Origin: Hevea brasiliensis
Taxonomy: Eukaryota > Streptophyta > Magnoliopsida > Malpighiales > Euphorbiaceae
Length of the DNA stretch: 64,000 nt
Direction: 5' to 3'
Assembly: GCF_030052815.1 (NCBI RefSeq)
Contig: NC_079507.1
Location: 67,411,144-67,475,143 of the forward strand
Shown piece by piece: positions 22,365 through 36,177 of this stretch (positions are counted from its first letter, which is position 1; every line of letters starts with the position of its first letter). The position numbers and the translations under genes were made by a program. The notes beneath the pieces are model-generated. The model saw only the letters and a list, made by a program, of their open reading frames with translations, made no database searches and was not told the DNA's origin.

Positions 22365-25300
22365 ATGAAGATTACCGGGAAATCGCATTCCACGGCGACA
22401 TTTCCGGGGAACTATATTACTTCCAAAGCTCAGAACCCCCAGCCTCATCCAGATCTTAAAACCTCTCTCAAGCCTCGACGCAGGACCCGGAATCCAAGTC
22501 TTACCCGTTCCAAGAGAACCGGAACTCCCCTTGGGAGGCGGAGCCGACCGGAGACGCCTTTTCTCAAATGGAAGATTGAAGATAGAGAGAGAAATGTTCG
22601 AGTTGAAGAGCATGAAGATGAGCTGGAGGAGAAGCTCGAGACTTGTGCCCGTAAAGGTCGACGGAAAATCACGAGGGCGGTGTCTGCGAGGAAGCTGGCA
22701 GCTGGATTGTGGCGCTTACAGCTTCCGGAGACTATGGCTGCTGGCACCGGTGAGAGGAGGAGGAGGGATCAATTAGGGTTTCAGGTGATTTTCTAATTAG
22801 TTTATGTTTATGTGTTTTTCCATTTGCTGTTCTTTGTTTGGAAGGATCTATGGGTTTGGGAGTTGTAAGAACTCGAGTAAATGCTCGTGGTTTTTATTGC
22901 TGTAAACAACTACTTGATTTAAGCGCGTATTGAATGTGATCTGGTAGATGTTAAGATTGTGTGATTAATATGTTTGGTTCTTGAAGTTGACTAAAATTAT
23001 TTTGTAAAAACAATCACCATAAGGCGAAACATTGTAGAATTGTAGTTTAAGTTTACTTGCATTTTGAAGTTGAGTAAAAAATTATTTTGAAAATGAGATC
23101 CTACTGGTTTAATGGCTCTTGATATATATGTATAATTTTGGAACCTTTCTAAGATTGGCCATGTTTTCCTATCGAAAGGTGTTGGTCGTAAGAAGTTGTT
23201 TACTACTTTAATCAACTGTAAATATGCAGGAATCTATTTATTCGTATCTGCTATATTTGGTACTTGTTAAGGATATCAATTCATCTGGTTAAATTTCGAT
23301 CAGAGAATCTGGTTGTTCATTGTGTTTGGCGTTTCAGAGTTTGGTTAGATTTTAGCTTGGGATGATATTAGGAGTTTATTTATTTATATCTGCTACCTGT
23401 TCAACTCTTGTTTGAAGGACTTCCAGAAACCTTGAGTATTTACTGTGAACTACTAGAATCAATCTTTTTTTAGATATTGAATGGTCGGTATCCCTGAAGC
23501 TTGGTAGCATTTGATTTTTCAATTTTGGGGAATTGAGTTTGTCTTGTTGTTTATCTCTGCAGCCTGGTGGTGGTCACGTGGGCATCTCATTTTTACCTCA
23601 TCACAGCGGGAAAGCTAATGGTTCTGAAGTACAGGATCCATCACAACGTCCGAGTTCTGTCTCTGGTATGAAGAAAATATTCTTGTGCAAGGTACGTGTG
23701 TTCCCAAAGTTCTTTAACTGAATCGTTAGCTGTTATTGGCTTGTTTGATAACGACAATATTGATTGATGCTAATGACGGAACCTATGCAAGACCTTTTTG
23801 ATCATCTCACTTATGTGGCATGTGTATTGCAAAAAATGCGGGACTCCATGTCTCATTTGGATGATATTTGTTTAATTCTTTTAAAGAAGATCATCTAGGT
23901 TATAAACAAAGTCATTTTTCTGTCACGATCAGGCATCTTATTCTCAATGGAAGACTAGAATGCAAAGTTAATAGAGTGTTTGTTTAGCATTTTTCCACCT
24001 TGGAAATTTCAATATCATAGTAATTGTGTAATCTTTGATGCACGTATATATTTACATACTCAGCATTTATCTAGACAAAAAGGATTATTAATAAAATCTA
24101 TATAATTTATATCAAAATAGGAAAATCTATATAATTCAGATAGAAGAAAAGGTTGGTTGCTTATCAAATGAATTCAGCGTTACATTCAACATGGATAAAC
24201 TTTTGACAAGTTTGCTCAATTTTGTCTATATTCAAAGGGGAATATCATCAATCACTAGATTAAAGGGATAATATATAAATTATTGTTATCCATGAAATCT
24301 TGAAACCATAGAATTTAATTGTGCATTTTTTTTTTGTACTTGTATGTAGTTCTCTGTAACTTTTACGTTTTTTATTCTAATTCTGCACCTGCTCTCCTCT
24401 GTTTTAGCTTGAACCTTCACTTCAGTTTTCCAACTCCGCAATGGAGGGTGCAACTAAGTGGGACCCTGTATGCTTGGAAACATTAGATGAGGTGCGCCAG
24501 AGTTACGGCCACCTGAAGCGACTTGATCAGCAAGTTAGTGCTGTATCAGTGGTTTCTGCACTTGAAGCTGAACTAGAGCATGCTCGAACACACATTCAGG
24601 AGCTTGAGGCTGAGCGCCGGTCCTCAAAAAAGAAACTGGAGCACTTTTTGAAGAAAGTCAGTGAAGAAAGGGCTGCATGGAGGAGTAGAGAGCATGAGAA
24701 AATTCGTGTATTTATTGATGATATTAAAACTGATTTGAACCATGAAAGGAAAAATCGCCAAAGGTTGGAAATTGTAAATTCCAAATTGGTTAATGAGCTG
24801 GCTGAAGCGAAGGTTTCAGCAAAGCGCTTTATGCTGGATTATGAAAAAGAAAGAAAGGCCAGAGAATTGGTTGAGGAAGTATGTGATGAGCTTGCTAAGG
24901 AAATTGGGGAGGACAAGGCTGAAGTTGAAGCATTAAAGAGGGAATCACTGAAACTGCAGGAGGAAGTGAATGAAGAAAGGAAGATGTTGCAGATGGCTGA
25001 GGTATGGCGCGAAGAGCGTGTTCAAATGAAGTTGGTTGATGCAAAGGTGTTACTTGAAGAGAAATATTCTCAGATGAACAGGCTTGTAGCAGATTTAGAA
25101 AATTTTCTAAGATCCAGAAGTGCAGCACCAGATTTGAAGGAAATGAGAGAAGTAGAATCACTTGTACATGCTGCTGCCTCTGTGAATATTCAGGACATAA
25201 AGGATTTCACATATGAGCCGCCTAACCCAGACGATATTTTCTCTGTTTTTGAAGAATTTAATTCTGGTGATCCTAATGAGAGGGAGATTGAGCAATGTGT

Positions 25301-25976
25301 TGCCTACAGTCCTGCCAGCCATGCCGCAAAAATTCATACTGTGAGTCCTGAAGTGAATCTGATAAACAAAGATGGCAGCCATAGGCATTCTGATGCATTT
25401 GTTGACCAGAACGGTGATATAGAAGAAGACGAGAGTGGGTGGGAAACCGTGAGCCATCTCGAGGATCAGGGCTCAAGTTACTCCCCAGAAGGAAGTATCC
25501 CATCTGTTAACAGGAATCGCCGGGACAGTAACGTCTCAGCGAGTGGAACAGATTGGGAAGAGAATGCATTTGATGAAACCCCGCTTACTGAAATCAGCGA
25601 ACTCTGTTCTGTGCCAACAAGACAGCTGAAGAAGGTTTCATCCATTGCAAAGCTTTGGAGATCATGCCCGAACAACGGGGATAACTACAATATAATCTCA
25701 GTAGATGGTATGAACGGCAGAACTTCTAATGGAAGGAAATCTAATGGGGGCATTGTGTCTCCAGATATTGTGTCAGGTAAAGGTGGACTGAGCCCAGATT
25801 TGGTGGGGCAATGGAGTTCACCTGACTCTGGTAACCCTCACATAAGTCGAGGAATGAAAGGTTGCATTGAATGGCCGCGTGGAACACATAAGAGCAGCTT
25901 GAAGGCAAAGCTTATGGAGGCAAGGAGGGAGAGCCAGAAAGTGCAATTGCGCCATGTTCTTAAACAGAAGATCTAG
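22365..25976 (+). CDS. Large coiled-coil protein, USO1-like/pan-like plant family
   Basis: Three exons (22365-22784, 23563-23691, 24408-25976), all joined in phase 0, give 705 residues. The N-terminal 140 residues are basic and Pro/Ser/Arg-rich (TSLKPRRRTRNPSL), with a conserved-looking SARKLAAGLWRLQLPE motif. Residues from about 205 to 420 form a long Glu/Lys/Leu coiled coil. The C-terminal third is Ser/Asp-rich with ESGWETVSH, DWEENAFDE and a basic tail ending SLKAKLMEARRESQKVQLRHVLKQKI split across positions 680-705. This organisation matches the Arabidopsis family of At1g50660, At3g20350, At5g41620 and At1g64180, annotated as USO1-like or actin-regulatory pan-like. Those names rest on coiled-coil similarity, and the molecular role is not established. 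The related BRANCHLESS TRICHOMES protein hints at a cytoskeletal role. Confidence 0.87.
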
Positions 25977-26444
25977 ACGTAGATGTAGTGATTATTATGA
26001 AAATTGCAGAGAAAAGCCAGATGGAAATAAGTAGTGTCATGTGAGATGGTGCAGGTAGCGGTAACCCATTTTCTTGTTGTAAATGCTCAAAAGGATAAAA
26101 ATGCATCGTGGGCTTCGTGGACTAAAAAGCCCCATTTGGTATACATGTAACGCTTTTTGCTAAATGCATTTAGAGGAGATTCTGCCCATGCAAGTATTAT
26201 GCTTATGCAGAATGCTTCTTTGACTACTTTGTACTGGGGGACCATTATTTTGCCTTGCTCTTTTAGGGAGTGCTTGTTATGTTAGCTAAGATATACTTTC
26301 CACACTACGATTATATTTGTACTTGGCCTTCTCACCTTTCTACAGAGAAAAACCCTCGTGAAGGCAAAGATTTACCCACCCTTTATGAGAACTTAAAATG
26401 GAGATAAATTAAGAGGCGAAAAAGGGTCTTCTTAAATTGAGTTC

Positions 26445-26482
<38 letters not shown>

Positions 26483-27968
26483 ATTTCTTTTGATTAGCAG
26501 AGTTTTATTCAGTTAAACCTAAAAGGATTTTCTTGTTTAAGATCATAGGATTTTGGTATTATTTACTGATTTATTAGTATGTGAAATCCCAATTAGGAGT
26601 TATTAATTATTATACGGATATTTTTCAATTTCTTGCTTTTCCTAATTACTAGTTTTTGCTAAACGTGCGTTGTGCGTTCATACTCATTATTTAACTTCTT
26701 TATATATAATTTTATATAATATATTGCATATAATATAATATCACTATAATATTTTTATTTTCAATAATCAATAAAATTTAGTCCTTTATTATTATAATAT
26801 AAAATTACCACTACTATATATGATTTACTCCTAATTTTAAAATATTATTATCATGTTTAAAATATTTTGTATTTTTAAATCATGTAAAAATCATTTTATA
26901 ATATTATTTTTTTATTTTGTAATAATTATATTTTATAAAATAAAATAATTAATGATCAATTTTATTTAATAAATTAAGTTTAACATTTTTAGTTTGAAAT
27001 AGGATCTATATATAAAAAACATTGACATAATATATAAGAGTTATCAAGATTTAATTTAAAAAAAAAAAGATAATTTCTTTGACTTTTTTTTTAATTTATA
27101 AATAAAAAAGTTAGCTTTCTCTTTTTCTTTAATTAAATTATAATCTCTAACTTTAATATTACTCAACATTTATTTTATTAAATTACTCAATATCTTACAT
27201 GTTAAAACTATAAAAAAGAAAATTTCTTTTTTTTTTTTAAAAAGAGATAATTTCTTTTTTTTTTTTTAAAAAAAGAGATAATTTCTTTTTTTTAAATAAG
27301 AGATAAGTTCCTTTTAATTACTCAAAATTTTTTAAAAATCTAAATTATAATATATTTTGGAGAGTTAAGGTTATATAAATTATAATATAATATTTCAAAT
27401 TAATTAAATAAAATTAGTTTCAAATAATTTAAATTATTATTTTACTAAATCTAGTTCGTATACATATGAATATTGTGTAAAATAAAATTCAAGTTCATAT
27501 AGAAATATGAAAAATTAATAAATTAAATTAAGTGAAATAGAAATTAAATACATATATCAAAATTAATATTAATATTTTAAATAAAATAAAATATTTTTTT
27601 GTTGTTATCATAATAAATTATTATTGGTTTTTTTTTTCTGTAATATCTACTTGTTTATAATATATATACATATATATATAAACATAAAACTTATTTTAAA
27701 AGAAACGTTAATTTAAGATTTCTTAGTAAAATTTATGATTTTTTTTTAAAAAAACATATATTTATAATTTGTTAGTTAATTATTTTTCATAAAATTGATA
27801 ATTTTTTTGGAAAATTTTCCAAACACAATTGTTTTTAGGAAATATGAATTTCTTTCTCAAAATTTTATTTTTAATTAAATAGAAGTTAAATACAAATAGG
27901 CTAAGAATTTTAAATTTATAATAACTCTAAAATCAATTTAAATAATAAAAAATTATATAATTATAAAT
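25977..27968. other. 3' UTR and AT-rich spacer
   Basis: The first 350 bases probably hold the 3' UTR of the coiled-coil gene. Next come an (ATT)n run at 26450-26480 and very AT-rich DNA. A T-rich word containing GAGATAATTTCTTTTTTT is repeated three times between 27065 and 27310. No gene was seen. Confidence 0.55.
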
Positions 27969-27973
27969 AATAT

Positions 27974-30574
27974 TGTCACGACTCAACCTATGAGCCGAAC
28001 CGGCACTAGGACCTGGGCCAGCCTAAAGCCCCCCCGAGGCCTGTAGTAAGCCTAACTATTCCTTAACCCAACTCTAAGGCCCATTTGGGCCCAATTTCAA
28101 GAATTCAACCGGACAGAGTCCGACCATAAAGTGGACCTTTCAACGGGGAGTTTTTGACTCACCCAACCTGTAAACATAATATATAATCAATTGGGGAGCT
28201 CAACTCACCCTCCTTATATTCATAACAACATAAAAATAAATGAGAGCTCAGCTCCCTCATCCTGTCCATCAAACATACATATAATAATAAGTTTACAGGT
28301 CAAACATGATAATTATATTACAGACCCAAATTAAATAAATATTTCTAACACATGCGGAAATTATAAGAGTTAATAAAATTACACAAACATTAATAAATAA
28401 CTTGCGAAGGAGAAAAGCAAGTTAACCACAACAAAAATCCTCCTGTAGCCTGAAAAATAATGAACAGGAGTGAGCGTTTGACTCAGAGAGTAAAATATCA
28501 ATTTTAACCATAATTTCTATAACTATCTAAAGCTAATACACCCCGTAGAGTGAAATGCAACATCAGCAATATTTTCACATCATAACAGCAAAAAGGTAAT
28601 TTGGAGTACTCACACACCCAGTAATGTTAAATCCTAAATATATAGGACCTGATCCCTTATACAGCTCTCTTTAATCCAACCTGTGCCAGCGAAGAACTTA
28701 AGCCGGACTTTCATTTAATAAATCAAATCGGGGTCCCAGCAAAGAACTCAAGCCGTGTCTACCCCGAAGGACCGGGTCCCAGCGAAGATCTCAAGCCGTG
28801 TCTACCCGTCCTGTCCATAGCTAACACCACACCACAGGCACGCCAACTCACGCACACTACTTCAAATTACCACAACAACATCCATGGCACTTTTACAGTT
28901 ATGAATGCAACATAAAACGTGCCTAAAGTTTAACTACATAGATATTTACATATAAGTGATGCATGGGCATGCTTGAACATATAATAATATCGAAATTATA
29001 ATTAAAATTAATATTTTACTCACAGACTTGACAGCAGTTACTGTGGCAGCTGGGCGGAGGAAGAAGGCTGTCCCGGTCCACTTGATAATTTTATTACAAT
29101 CATTTAATAATTTGACTCAATACAAACTAAGAAAAAGATCAAAGACGTTCTAAGTCGTGCCGAAAATCTGGCAGAGTCTCCCTTATACTTAGGACCTACC
29201 CAACCTGCAAAAGGGCTCAAAACGCACTTCTATATTCACAAATCATACACTCACAACTCAATCACATCACACAGCCCCTCCTGAGCCCATCCAAACAGTC
29301 ATCAATCACAATATGTAAATTTACAATTTAGTCCTTATAATTAATCCTTTGTGCAAAAACTACTCAAATAGGCTCTAAAAATTTTAAAACTTTGCCCCAC
29401 GGTCCTTAGCAATATTACTAAGCTAATGCAAAAAGAATCATAATTTTCTAAGCTACCACGAATATTTAATAAATTTTTAATCCCATTCAAGCACAAAAAA
29501 ATTACGAAAAAGCAAGGTTCGGGTTTACCTATGCCGATTCCAATCTCGGGAACGCGCTCAGGGCATCTGACAATGGTGGGGTAGCCAAAATCCCGATCAT
29601 ATTCGGAGACTTTTTCGGTAGCCGGTCTGTCTGGCCAGAAATTCACAGATCCGGACAACTGTTGAATTTCCACTAATTGAAGGTACCTACATGAAGCTCA
29701 CAATACGGGGGTTAGTATATAATTTTTACGAAATTTTCTAAACTCATTTAATGCTCGAAAAAACACTACGAAGTTCAGTGGGACCCACCAAAAATGGTAT
29801 CGGAAAATTTTGAAATTTATATTGCCACGAAGCTCTCGACGAGTGAAGCGCTCTGGTACTCTCAGTTTTCTCGTGGGGTTCACGGTTTGCGAGAAATCTA
29901 GCCCAAAAATCAAAATGGGCTAAAACTTCCCGGACAAAAATTGGACAAACCGCTCGATGGATTTTAATGTTCTTAGTGTCTATGGAAAGCTCTCAAGGTG
30001 TAGATGGTGTTTGACACAAAACCCGACTCAATCAGTGGTCGGATCGGTCGAATTTTAGCCGGGAAGTCGAAACGGTGCACACGCGTAGGGTGGTCTTCGC
30101 GCACGACGGCGCGCCGATGAGGTGGGGTGGCTGGAGAGGCGGCGGCACGGCCTGGGGGTGAGGGAGGAGAGAGAAAACGGAAAGGGAAGGAGGGGAGGTC
30201 AGGCGCACAAGGGAGAAGAAGGAAGAAAAAGAAAAGGGCCAGTCCGATTCGACCGGTCCGGTTCGATTCGGCAGGTCCGATTCAAGATACAAAATTTTGA
30301 ATTTTTACTTTGTCTTGTGACCAAAAACGAGGTCCAAAAATTTCGAAAAAAATTCTAGAAAACTCAGAAAAATTTGTAGACTCCAAATATATTTTTAGTT
30401 TTGCTATGTGATTTTTAAATTAATTTTTTAAAAATCATCAAAGTTTTATATTTTCGGGAAATCAAACCCGATTTCAAAAATCCAAAAAATTTCAAATAGT
30501 TTTCTAAAATTTAAATAAAATAAAAATATTAATATTACTCACAAAATAATACATTTAAAATTTAGGGTGTTACA
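27974..30574. mobile_element. Solo LTR (copy 2), 2.6 kb
   Basis: The ends are TGTCACGACTC and TTAGGGTGTTACA. The flanks AATAT at 27969-27973 and AATAT at 30575-30579 are a perfect 5-bp target-site duplication. Internal blocks follow copy 1 (10531-13059) in the same order and orientation, including the CTCAAGCCGTGTCTACC tandem words (28748-28807) and the CpG-rich patch (30000-30260). Copy 2 is longer, partly because of an extra stretch near 28195-28260 where the GAGCTCAGCTCCCTCA word is partly repeated. No internal region or coding domain is present. Probable Ty3/Gypsy origin, probably minus-oriented. Confidence 0.87.
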
Positions 30575-30579
30575 AATAT

Positions 30580-32472
30580 AAATAATGAAGGGTATTGTTG
30601 GCATTCCTAATGTTCCCCCTTCCTTCCCACTTTTATATATTGATCAAATAATTATAACTATTTTTTCATTAAATCAAAAGATGATGGACTAATACCATTT
30701 TTCATAAAAAGCAGGAAACAAAAAAGTTGTTTTGCTTAAAAAAATTAAAAATAAAATATAATAAAAAAGCTATATATCTATTTTCCAAAATTCAAGAACT
30801 ACTTAAAAATTTTTTTTTCCCTCAAATTGTAAGCATGTATTTGTTCTCCTGGTGAAGACAATGAATAGAAAACGGACCTCAAGAAGACTAAAGGAAAATC
30901 CCCGAGTTGAATTGTCTGATGAATTTCATTGCTGCTGCTCTTTTATCAGACTGTAGAACTACCAGCATTGCAAGTGGAAATTGAATAGTCTTTTCGTCAT
31001 CTTCTCCAAGTGAAGACGGCTGCAAGATCCTGCTTTTTGCGAGGATCTTTCCTTTGATCTTATTCCATACAATTGGAGACACGAAGAATGGACAGAGTCG
31101 GACTACAGAGACGAGCTTAAGGGGTGCCTAGAAGAAAATGGGGAGTTGGATGTGCCATCCCATTAGCTGCAATGGAAACTTTACCATGCCTTTCCTCTAA
31201 GTTAAGAGAGACTATTAATCATTGAAGAAATTGAGCAAAATAGCGTTGTAGCTCTGCGATCATTACATGTCCCAAAGGCATGACGTATTCGTTTTTTCGC
31301 CGACAACCTTCTGGAATCTTCACGTGAAATTTACGGGATAAACATGCAAGGTGGGATCTATTATGAAGAAATTATTGCTATTGAGGCTCATAGACTATAT
31401 TTTTCTCGTATGGCTTGGGAGGAAGCAGAAAGTCTCCAAGATTCATTGTTCTTCCTTTGCCATAGATTTTCTGTTTCCTGCCCCGCAATACGCCATAAGT
31501 ACAAGGAAATCGCGCATATTTCACTTAGGATGAAGAGAGAATTTTGTACAACACAGAGGATGGAATCATGTAAATGTTTCAGTATCTGCTCCACCTTTTC
31601 CTGCGGGGTCTTCACCCTTTAGGGTAACGCCAGAATATGCACCAGAATCGGCAAAGCAATGCTAACGAAGGAGATGATCATCAAGTGGCATATTTTTCTC
31701 GTCTTCGTTGGCATATTGCGAGGCCCATTACTTTAAAACCTGAGAACTACTTATAGATTATTTAGTTCACTAGCTCCAATGCAATGTAAGATGGACTTGA
31801 TTGTGCAAGAAAATGGGTTCACTATCCCCATGGCTCATGTTCTTCGAGAAAAGATGGTTCTTGCGCTTTGAACCACAGCATGGCGACAGAAATTCCATGC
31901 ACTTACCTCCACAGTTACCAGTCCTTTTCTAAAGCACGAGCCGTTACTGCATATTACCATATCTTACTGTCACCATTATTGTTATCGAACCTTCATTACC
32001 AGTCACCACCATGGCATCCACTCTTACCACCACTATACCGGTCACCCTACTGGTACAACCAACATATAATTCAACTAAATACTAAATATGAATCTAAAAT
32101 CATCGTTACCTCAAATTCTTCTTAAAAGGTCAAATTCTAGTGCAAATTTGAACCAAAGATAAATGTTTAGTGGTAAACTCATGTTTTTGCACGTCTAAAC
32201 ATGCACAGCTGCACTTGGATAAATCTATTGAAAGCATAACAGCCAATAACGCATCTAGTAGTAAACTCATGAATTGTTTCCAACTTCAATCAGTGACAGA
32301 AACATCAATTTGTCTTTCTTTGATACAAACCAGTGTTTGAAAGTGCATATGACCATTTTATTGGTTACCAAAGAATCCAATAATTTATTGACTGAATGAT
32401 ACAATCACCAAAAGAGCTCACCAAAGTAAACTTATCAGTCTTCCTCTAAGGTTGTTTTCATCACAAATTTTA
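30580..32472. other. Spacer with an unexplained coding-like island (30840-32130)
   Basis: The island is clearly less AT-rich than its surroundings and has several open frames of 60-92 codons on both strands. Examples are 30888-31082 (-) and 31344-31622 (+). In the plus frame of 31351-31533, coding-like sequence continues past the stop, with SAPPFPAGSSPFRVTPEYAP encoded near 31580-31655. I could not assign a family. It could be a decayed gene or gene fragment, or part of an unlisted transcript. The downstream OTU2 gene begins its 3' UTR here. Confidence 0.35.
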
Positions 32473-32610
32473 TCATCTATACTCTTGGAAGTTGACATGG
32501 CCTGTGGCTTGTGCATGCTCAACAGCCTCCTATACATTCACATAAAAATGACAAAATAGAGATTGAGAATCATTGTCAAGCTGAACCCCACCCCAACACC
32601 CCCCTCCCCA

Positions 32611-32642
<32 letters not shown>

Positions 32643-35600
32643 GGGGAGGTTGAAGAAAGAATATTAGTCCAATAAGAACTGACCTTCTGGCCAACTACTC
32701 CAATTTGGCATACCCCACAGCGCAAAGTGAAGTTGGCAGTGTCCGTGTAACTTCTTTTCCTGCAGGTGAAAAAGGTGAAATACATTTCATGCATTAGTCA
32801 GCCAAAAAATCTGATACAGTCAAATTTGAGGTGCTTTTTTCCTCTCTCTTTTTATTGTTTATTTTTTATTATGTAACTAAGTGTGAAATGTATCCACTTT
32901 CTTTCTCAATCATTCGGGAAAGCCCAGGCCAGGATCAGACCTTGGGTGGGTCTAGCAGAAGTTACAGACTAACTGCTAAACCATGCCACGTTCATTGAAC
33001 ATGTGAACCCATGTACAAAGGTAAACTACATATCAAATGTCCTCAACATAGCTATAACATGCGCACCTATCTTAAAAAAGGAGAGTAGCATTTGATAAAA
33101 AGTCCAATATCTAATGTGAACTAAAAGCAAATGACTGGCATAATCTAAACTGCAAAACTTTCTTGAGATGCAATAAATGCAAATAAGTTCCCAAGAAGTT
33201 TTAGCTAAGAGAGCCAAATCAGTCTACAATCACAAAGTTCGCACTCCAGAGTCTTAGGACTTTGGCTAAATGACATTTTATGTGTTCACGTAATCTAGTT
33301 GTAAGTGATAGTATTAGACAAGTGTACTGAACATTCATATGTACATGAACCCCTCCATATTAAACTTCTCGTGTGCTTTAGTAGTCCCATAAACTTTAAG
33401 CCTAAACAAAGATTTTTAATACCTTTGTTGCTCCCTGACAAGATTAAGGGCAAGCCCCTCGGCTGGTCCAATTGTTCTATCCTTTTGTACAACAAATATG
33501 GTCTGATCAAATTCCTCTGGAGCTTCCTCAAATGGAGATAACTATCAAAATTAAATACCATGAAGGCATCCACAAGTTGAATGACAAAACAGCAAACAAT
33601 CGATAGGGACACTACAGAAATGATTGAATAACATATAACAGGTGAATAAATACCAGTTGTTACTAACAAATTATGCATATTACAAGCTCACTACTACATT
33701 ATGAGGATGATAGCACATAATGATTTGTAGAACTTATCCAACATAACAAATTAATCAACAGTATTCAACCAGAAAATCCTTTTGCGAAGGACAGACATGA
33801 AATTTCTATAGATGATACATATTTCATTATTTCTTTCTTGATTAAGCCTCTGATTTAACGAAAAGAAATCAAAATATAAGACAACAATGAAATTGAGAAT
33901 GAAACACCATACAGCCAAAGCATCATAATGAAGTCCATCATAAATCAGCATCACCCTTTGGGAGTACTTCCCGTCCTGTCAAATAGCAACCAAATAGAAA
34001 AAGAACAAGAAGCAAAGAGACAGAGAACAAAAGAAACATTTAGTAACACAACTTGGAAAGACCTTGATATAAAAAGAACAATTACTAGCGCTTACCTGAC
34101 CATACAAATCACATCGAGTTGTCTGGATATCATATGCAGCAATTTCACATCCATAGTAATCTGCTAATATTGAAAGCTCAATGGCTCCTAAAAAGGCCAC
34201 ACACAGAAAACCAGCAGTATAATACAGTTAGTAAACAAACAACATTCCTGCTCGAGCAAAAAAGAATACAAATGCTTGACGATTTTAATTGAAGCAGACG
34301 ATTTATGCAAATCTTATCAAACCAAATGGGAATGTGTCCATTAGAAACCAAGACAACATCGTAGACCCAACAATTTCCCATTACTGCTGAAGTTAAGATA
34401 CTGTAAGATTCAAATTTCAACAATTTTAAGAAGACGTTCAACATTCTTAAGACAGGATAAACCTGATTTCCACATTATGCCTCAATTTTTTTCACAAATT
34501 AGGCAGAGAAAAAGAGAGAGGACAAAATAATTCAGTCCATTCTGACACAAGAAAAGTTTACGGCCAATCAGATGAAGTTTCTAGCTCCCACAGGATATCA
34601 ATAGCAAAGTAGGAATGAAGCTCAAGGGCTTTAACAACTTAGCAGTTAAAGGTCAACTAATTAACTGAAAAACCTTCACTTAAAAAATCACAAATACATT
34701 AATTAACATGGTAAAAAGACGAAGAACTTTTTTTTTAGTCTTTTTCAGTTCATTCATTTTAGAAGAAGAAATAAATAATTGCTGTTATTCCCAAATAAAA
34801 AACTTCCATGGACAGATAGTTTTCATAAAAAGATGCATCAAATATATAAAGAAGCATCCTAAATACACTACAACAAACTAGAATCTTGCATCTTGAATTC
34901 TTGCCTCTAGGACTAAATTCTAACTGATATCAAAACATGCATTTATGCAAGGCCTTAGAGGAAAATGTTGTCTTATCATAGGCACTAAAAAAATAATGTT
35001 CTAAATATTAAAAAAAAAAAATTTGTTTACCGAAGGAAAATTTTCAGCAGACATATCTGATGCTTATAATAAATCAGCTAGATAATAAATTTCATGTTCT
35101 TAACAGTCCCCAGTTCTAGTTTTGGTAATTTGACATCTACATAATGAAGCATGTAGTCAATAGCAGAGAAGATACGTTTAGCACACCTCCCCACTTCTCT
35201 GAGTCAAGAATCCAAGCACAATACTCTTCGTTTGGCTTTCCAAGAAATGCTTCATTATACTTCACTGGATCACTGGCCACAGTTGCAGCTATAACCTTAA
35301 AAGAAAAGATTTCATAGCAAAGAACATCAAGAAACAAGATAAAAAAGACAATTTAGCATATACAACTAGAAGAGAAAATGGAAATGGAAATATGATTGGC
35401 CCTCAGCAGTCACAAGATTTACTGTCTTGTCATTCTTGCAGTTAAAATTAATTTTAGTTTAGCATTATAGTAGCAAGTTAAACTCAAAATTTTCTGAATA
35501 TGCTTGCAATAAATAATATGTGATAGCCTATAGTTGATGGGAATGCAATAAGTGTGGAACGAGTGAGCATTAGATATTATTTATTGCAAGCCATTCTTAC

Positions 35601-36175
35601 AACTGTTTATCTTTGCCGGATCAATTTCAACAGAACAAACAAATAAAGAATTTTCACAAAATTAACAACAATTTCCGAATTGCAGTAAAAATGTAAAATA
35701 ACATGCAACAGAATTTCTTTTGTTTATAGAAACAAACAGGCCAGCCGACCCCTACTAGGTTGGGATTAAGGCTTAGTTGTTGTCATTGTCGTTGTTGTGT
35801 AGAAACAAACAGGACATTGTTTTCAATCTGTTTCCAACTACAGTAAAGGTTCACCCAATAACCCAACTATGGAAACCTTGGGATACTAGTGCATTGCAGA
35901 TGAAGGAAAATTTGAACTAGTACATTTAAATCACAAGATAGATTAGAACCTGTCTCAACTCAGGCGCTTTGTTTCTGTCATTATCCATAACGTACCTGCA
36001 ACATTCAATATGAAATAAAACATAATTAAAGGTTTGGAGCTTAACCTCAAACTCATTCGATTGGATAGAAGAAATAAATTAAAATGCAAGTTTTAGAGTC
36101 TAGAGTTTACCCAACAGCGTTGAAAAGGCAACTGTTATCTGAGGGAATGACCCTTCTAACAATGATTCCTTCCAT
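32473..36175 (-). CDS. OTU2: OTU-domain deubiquitinating enzyme, OTU2/YOD1 type
   Basis: Eight coding exons join in phase: 36175-36111, 35995-35950, 35295-35187, 34187-34096, 33975-33913, 33541-33423, 32759-32684 and 32529-32473. They give 208 residues, the usual length of plant OTU2. The catalytic OTU motif is PSDNSCLFNAVGY with Asp13 and Cys16. The catalytic His is His120 in YDGLHYDALA. A C-terminal C2H2 zinc finger uses Cys179, Cys182, His195 and His201, as in YOD1/Otu1. The family cleaves polyubiquitin chains and acts with the CDC48/p97 machinery in ER-associated degradation; the plant protein is cytosolic. The UBX-like N-terminal domain of animal YOD1 is absent, as in other plant OTU2 proteins. 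A non-coding first exon and long leader intron precede the ATG (see 36178-37270). Confidence 0.93.
32916..32995 (-). repeat. Possible tRNA-derived SINE remnant
   Basis: On the minus strand, TGGTTTAGCAGTTAGTC resembles a pol III A box and GGTCTGATCCTGG, about 40 bases on, resembles a B box (GGTTCRANYCC). It lies in the intron 32760-33422 of OTU2. No tail or target duplication was found, so the assignment is tentative. Confidence 0.3.
35741..35799 (+). mobile_element. 5'-truncated Au-like SINE with 14-bp target duplication
   Basis: The 59-bp insert contains the Au-type 3' end (CCGACCCC...TTGGGATTAAGGCTTAG) and a TTGTTGT-type tail. TAGAAACAAACAGG lies directly on both sides, at 35727-35740 and 35800-35813. 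It sits in the OTU2 intron 35296-35949, opposite to the direction of the gene. Confidence 0.75.
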
Positions 36176-36177
36176 GC

